Part shown: piece after piece, positions 62,915-64,000 of the stretch
Position numbering within the stretch: position 1 is the stretch's first letter
How the letters are laid out: each line of letters begins with the position of its first letter
Assembly (NCBI GenBank): GCA_964519955.1
Contig: CAZFLM010000017.1
Span: forward strand, 30,145-94,144
DNA from: CAZFLM01 sp964519955
Lineage (GTDB): Bacteria; Armatimonadota; Chthonomonadetes; Chthonomonadales; CAJBBX01
DNA: 64,000 nucleotides
Reading direction: 5' to 3'
Position numbers and translations under genes: made by a program
The notes under the pieces: model-generated
What the model saw: only the letters and a program-made list of their open reading frames with translations
The model's database searches: none
Told to the model about the DNA's origin: nothing

Positions 62915-64000
62915 CTACCTCGCCAGGCCGGCGGCCTCGATGGACCAGACGCCAGGCCCGAGGCGAAGGGAACCGTCCGGGCCGCCGGCAGCCTTGCCGC
63001 GCTTGAGCGACACGGCGGTGGGCTTGCCGGGCCACTGGACGCGGCAGGTGACGCCGCGCGGCACCGTCAGGTCGAGGGCCATGGTCCCACCGTCGAGCTT
63101 CCACGAGACCTGCACGGGGCCGCGCGGAGTGGGCACCGCGCCGCGCGCCCAGGCGAGGCCGGCCGGCTGCGGCGCGACGATCACCTCCCGCATGCCGTCC
63201 GCGGTGGGGCGAACCCCGAGCACCCAGGCAGGCAGCAGGCTGGTTGGGCCGCTGGACCAGCCGTGGCAGAGGCTCGCGCCGGCGTTCCACACTTCCCACG
63301 CCGTGGTGGCGTCCGCGTCGAGCATCACCTTCCAGCGCCGCATGTACTCCACCGCCTCGTCGGCGCGCCCGCTGTCCAGCATCGCCCAGAGCCAGTAGAG
63401 CGAGAAGTACGGCGAACCGCAGCGCACCGCCGGCTTGCCGGACGCCTCGTCCAGGCGGGCGAACACCCGCGCGCGCTTCTCTGGCGGCGTGATGCCGTAG
63501 AGGATGCCGAGCGCGTTGGCCTGCTCGCTGACGGTGGCGCTGAGCTTGCCGTCGTTGTGCAGCGCGTCGGAGAAGGCGCCATCCGCGTCGGACCAGAGCA
63601 GGCGGCGCATCGTCGCGCGGTGCGTCTCGGCGGCCTGCGCGCATCGGTCGGCCTCGGCGCGATTGCCCAGGCGCGCTTCGAGGCGGCTCGCCGCGTCCAG
63701 CGCGCCCACGTAGAAGGCATTGAGCGCGGTGCAGGCGCCTTGCTTGTCGATATCGGCCCAGTCGATGAACACCCAGCCGGGCACGTCGCGGAGGAGACCG
63801 TCCTTGTCCCGGAACTTGTCGAACCACTTCAGCGCGCGCTGGATCTTCGGCTCCAACTGGCGGGCGAAGGCGACGTCGCCGGTGAAGCGGACGTAGTCAT
63901 CGAGGGTCATCACCCAGATTAGGCAGAAGTCCGGCAGGTAGCGGTTGTCGAAGTCGGCGGGCCACACGCCTGGCGTGATGCCGTCGGCGCGCTGCCCCTG
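62915..64000 (-). CDS. GH78 alpha-L-rhamnosidase, C-terminal part (5' end outside window)
   Basis: 361 codons of a glycosidase that continues past the window edge; the first visible residues are GQRADGITPGVWPADFDNRY. The (alpha/alpha)6 barrel is recognisable by PDFCLIWVMTLDDYVRFTGD, WVFIDWADIDKQG, YFSLYWLWAMLDSG and the catalytic-base region TTAWEVWNAGASLCHGWSSG, followed by the C-terminal beta-sandwich (GVRPTADGMREVIVAPQPA) usual in GH78. The general-acid region lies in the missing N-terminal part. The enzyme would release L-rhamnose from pectin (rhamnogalacturonan), gellan or glycosides, in keeping with the other plant-polymer enzymes in the window. Confidence 0.9.
   Translation of the reverse strand, partial: QGQRADGITPGVWPADFDNRYLPDFCLIWVMTLDDYVRFTGDVAFARQLEPKIQRALKWFDKFRDKDGLLRDVPGWVFIDWADIDKQGACTALNAFYVGALDAASRLEARLGNRAEADRCAQAAETHRATMRRLLWSDADGAFSDALHNDGKLSATVSEQANALGILYGITPPEKRARVFARLDEASGKPAVRCGSPYFSLYWLWAMLDSGRADEAVEYMRRWKVMLDADATTAWEVWNAGASLCHGWSSGPTSLLPAWVLGVRPTADGMREVIVAPQPAGLAWARGAVPTPRGPVQVSWKLDGGTMALDLTVPRGVTCRVQWPGKPTAVSLKRGKAAGGPDGSLRLGPGVWSIEAAGLAR

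Noticed and set aside
1..64000. tRNA or rRNA genes
   Set aside because: GGTTCGA-like T-loop strings (for example near 40939 and 15835) fall inside coding genes and are not flanked by acceptor-stem pairing; no rRNA-like sequence was seen.
1..64000. Insertion sequences, prophage or integrative element
   Set aside because: No transposase, integrase, phage structural gene or att-like direct repeats flanking an island could be recognised; mobility signs are limited to the small hairpin repeats and the probably acquired ATPase/DUF4276 pair.

Overview
The window is a 64 kb piece of a GC-rich bacterial chromosome. It is almost certainly a scaffold from a draft or metagenome assembly, because a run of exactly 100 N (12598-12697) sits inside a tandem repeat array. 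The prepilin-like protein at 922-1665 has the FTLIELLVVIAIIAILAAI..FPVFAQAREKAR..SCLSN start and the H-x9-DG tail that I associate with Armatimonadota. Together with a DUF4159/DUF4175-like locus, abundant secreted glycoside hydrolases, a Tricorn-type protease and an outer-membrane barrel ending in Phe, this suggests a diderm, heterotrophic, polysaccharide-degrading member of that phylum. This assignment is inference. No rRNA, tRNA, CRISPR array, transposase or phage gene was found.

Layout. 0-2 kb: end of a CUT1 sugar ABC permease, a consensus sigma70 promoter, a prepilin-like protein and a small anchored protein. 2-7 kb: two tandem chemoreceptors, the first with a C-terminal CZB zinc domain. 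7-12.5 kb: a Tricorn protease homologue with an extra domain, an SRPBCC protein and a class I glutamine amidotransferase. 12.5-13 kb: the hairpin-repeat array with the assembly gap. 13-18 kb (minus strand): ATP-type PEP carboxykinase, two small Sm-like proteins and a Tat-exported phosphoesterase, then a secreted beta-propeller protein and thioredoxin. 18-25.5 kb: a secreted TIM-barrel protein carrying an in-frame repeat insertion, a mannonate-dehydratase-like enzyme, a DUF1778/GNAT toxin-antitoxin pair, D-aminopeptidase and a beta-helix (GH28-like) enzyme.

25.5-33.6 kb (minus strand): a compact gene string of a DUF4175-like protein (split by an in-frame TGA), DUF4159, a small membrane protein, a degenerate receiver, and three paralogous membrane proteins whose C-termini carry tandem LLRPA(D/E) repeats. 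33.7-41 kb: a DUF4380 protein, then four tandem paralogues of an anchored protein with an almost invariant C-terminus, downstream of purN. 41-47 kb: an APH-like phosphotransferase with a strong promoter, an orphan zinc-finger anti-sigma factor and a large repeat-containing barrel protein. 47-56 kb: a tandem-barrel GH39-like enzyme with a CBM9-like tail, a TPR protein, a ThuA-like protein and a GH42-like enzyme. 56-58.2 kb: an AAA ATPase plus DUF4276 pair, a plausible defence module. 58.4-62.8 kb: a flavin-reductase-like protein, four more LLRP-tail membrane proteins in an overlapping operon, and a DUF433/PIN-like toxin-antitoxin pair. The window ends inside a GH78 alpha-L-rhamnosidase.

The carbohydrate genes (permease, GH28-, GH39-, GH42- and GH78-like enzymes, mannonate-dehydratase-like enzyme) fit plant or exopolysaccharide degradation. 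The two gene groups I cannot match to a described system are the seven-member LLRP-tail family at two separate loci and the four-paralogue array at 34.9-40.4 kb. Two kinds of small intergenic DNA also recur through the window: a hairpin element around GGACGGGC-AGGGAC-GCCCGTCC, and degenerate tandem repeats with a strict 7-bp period.
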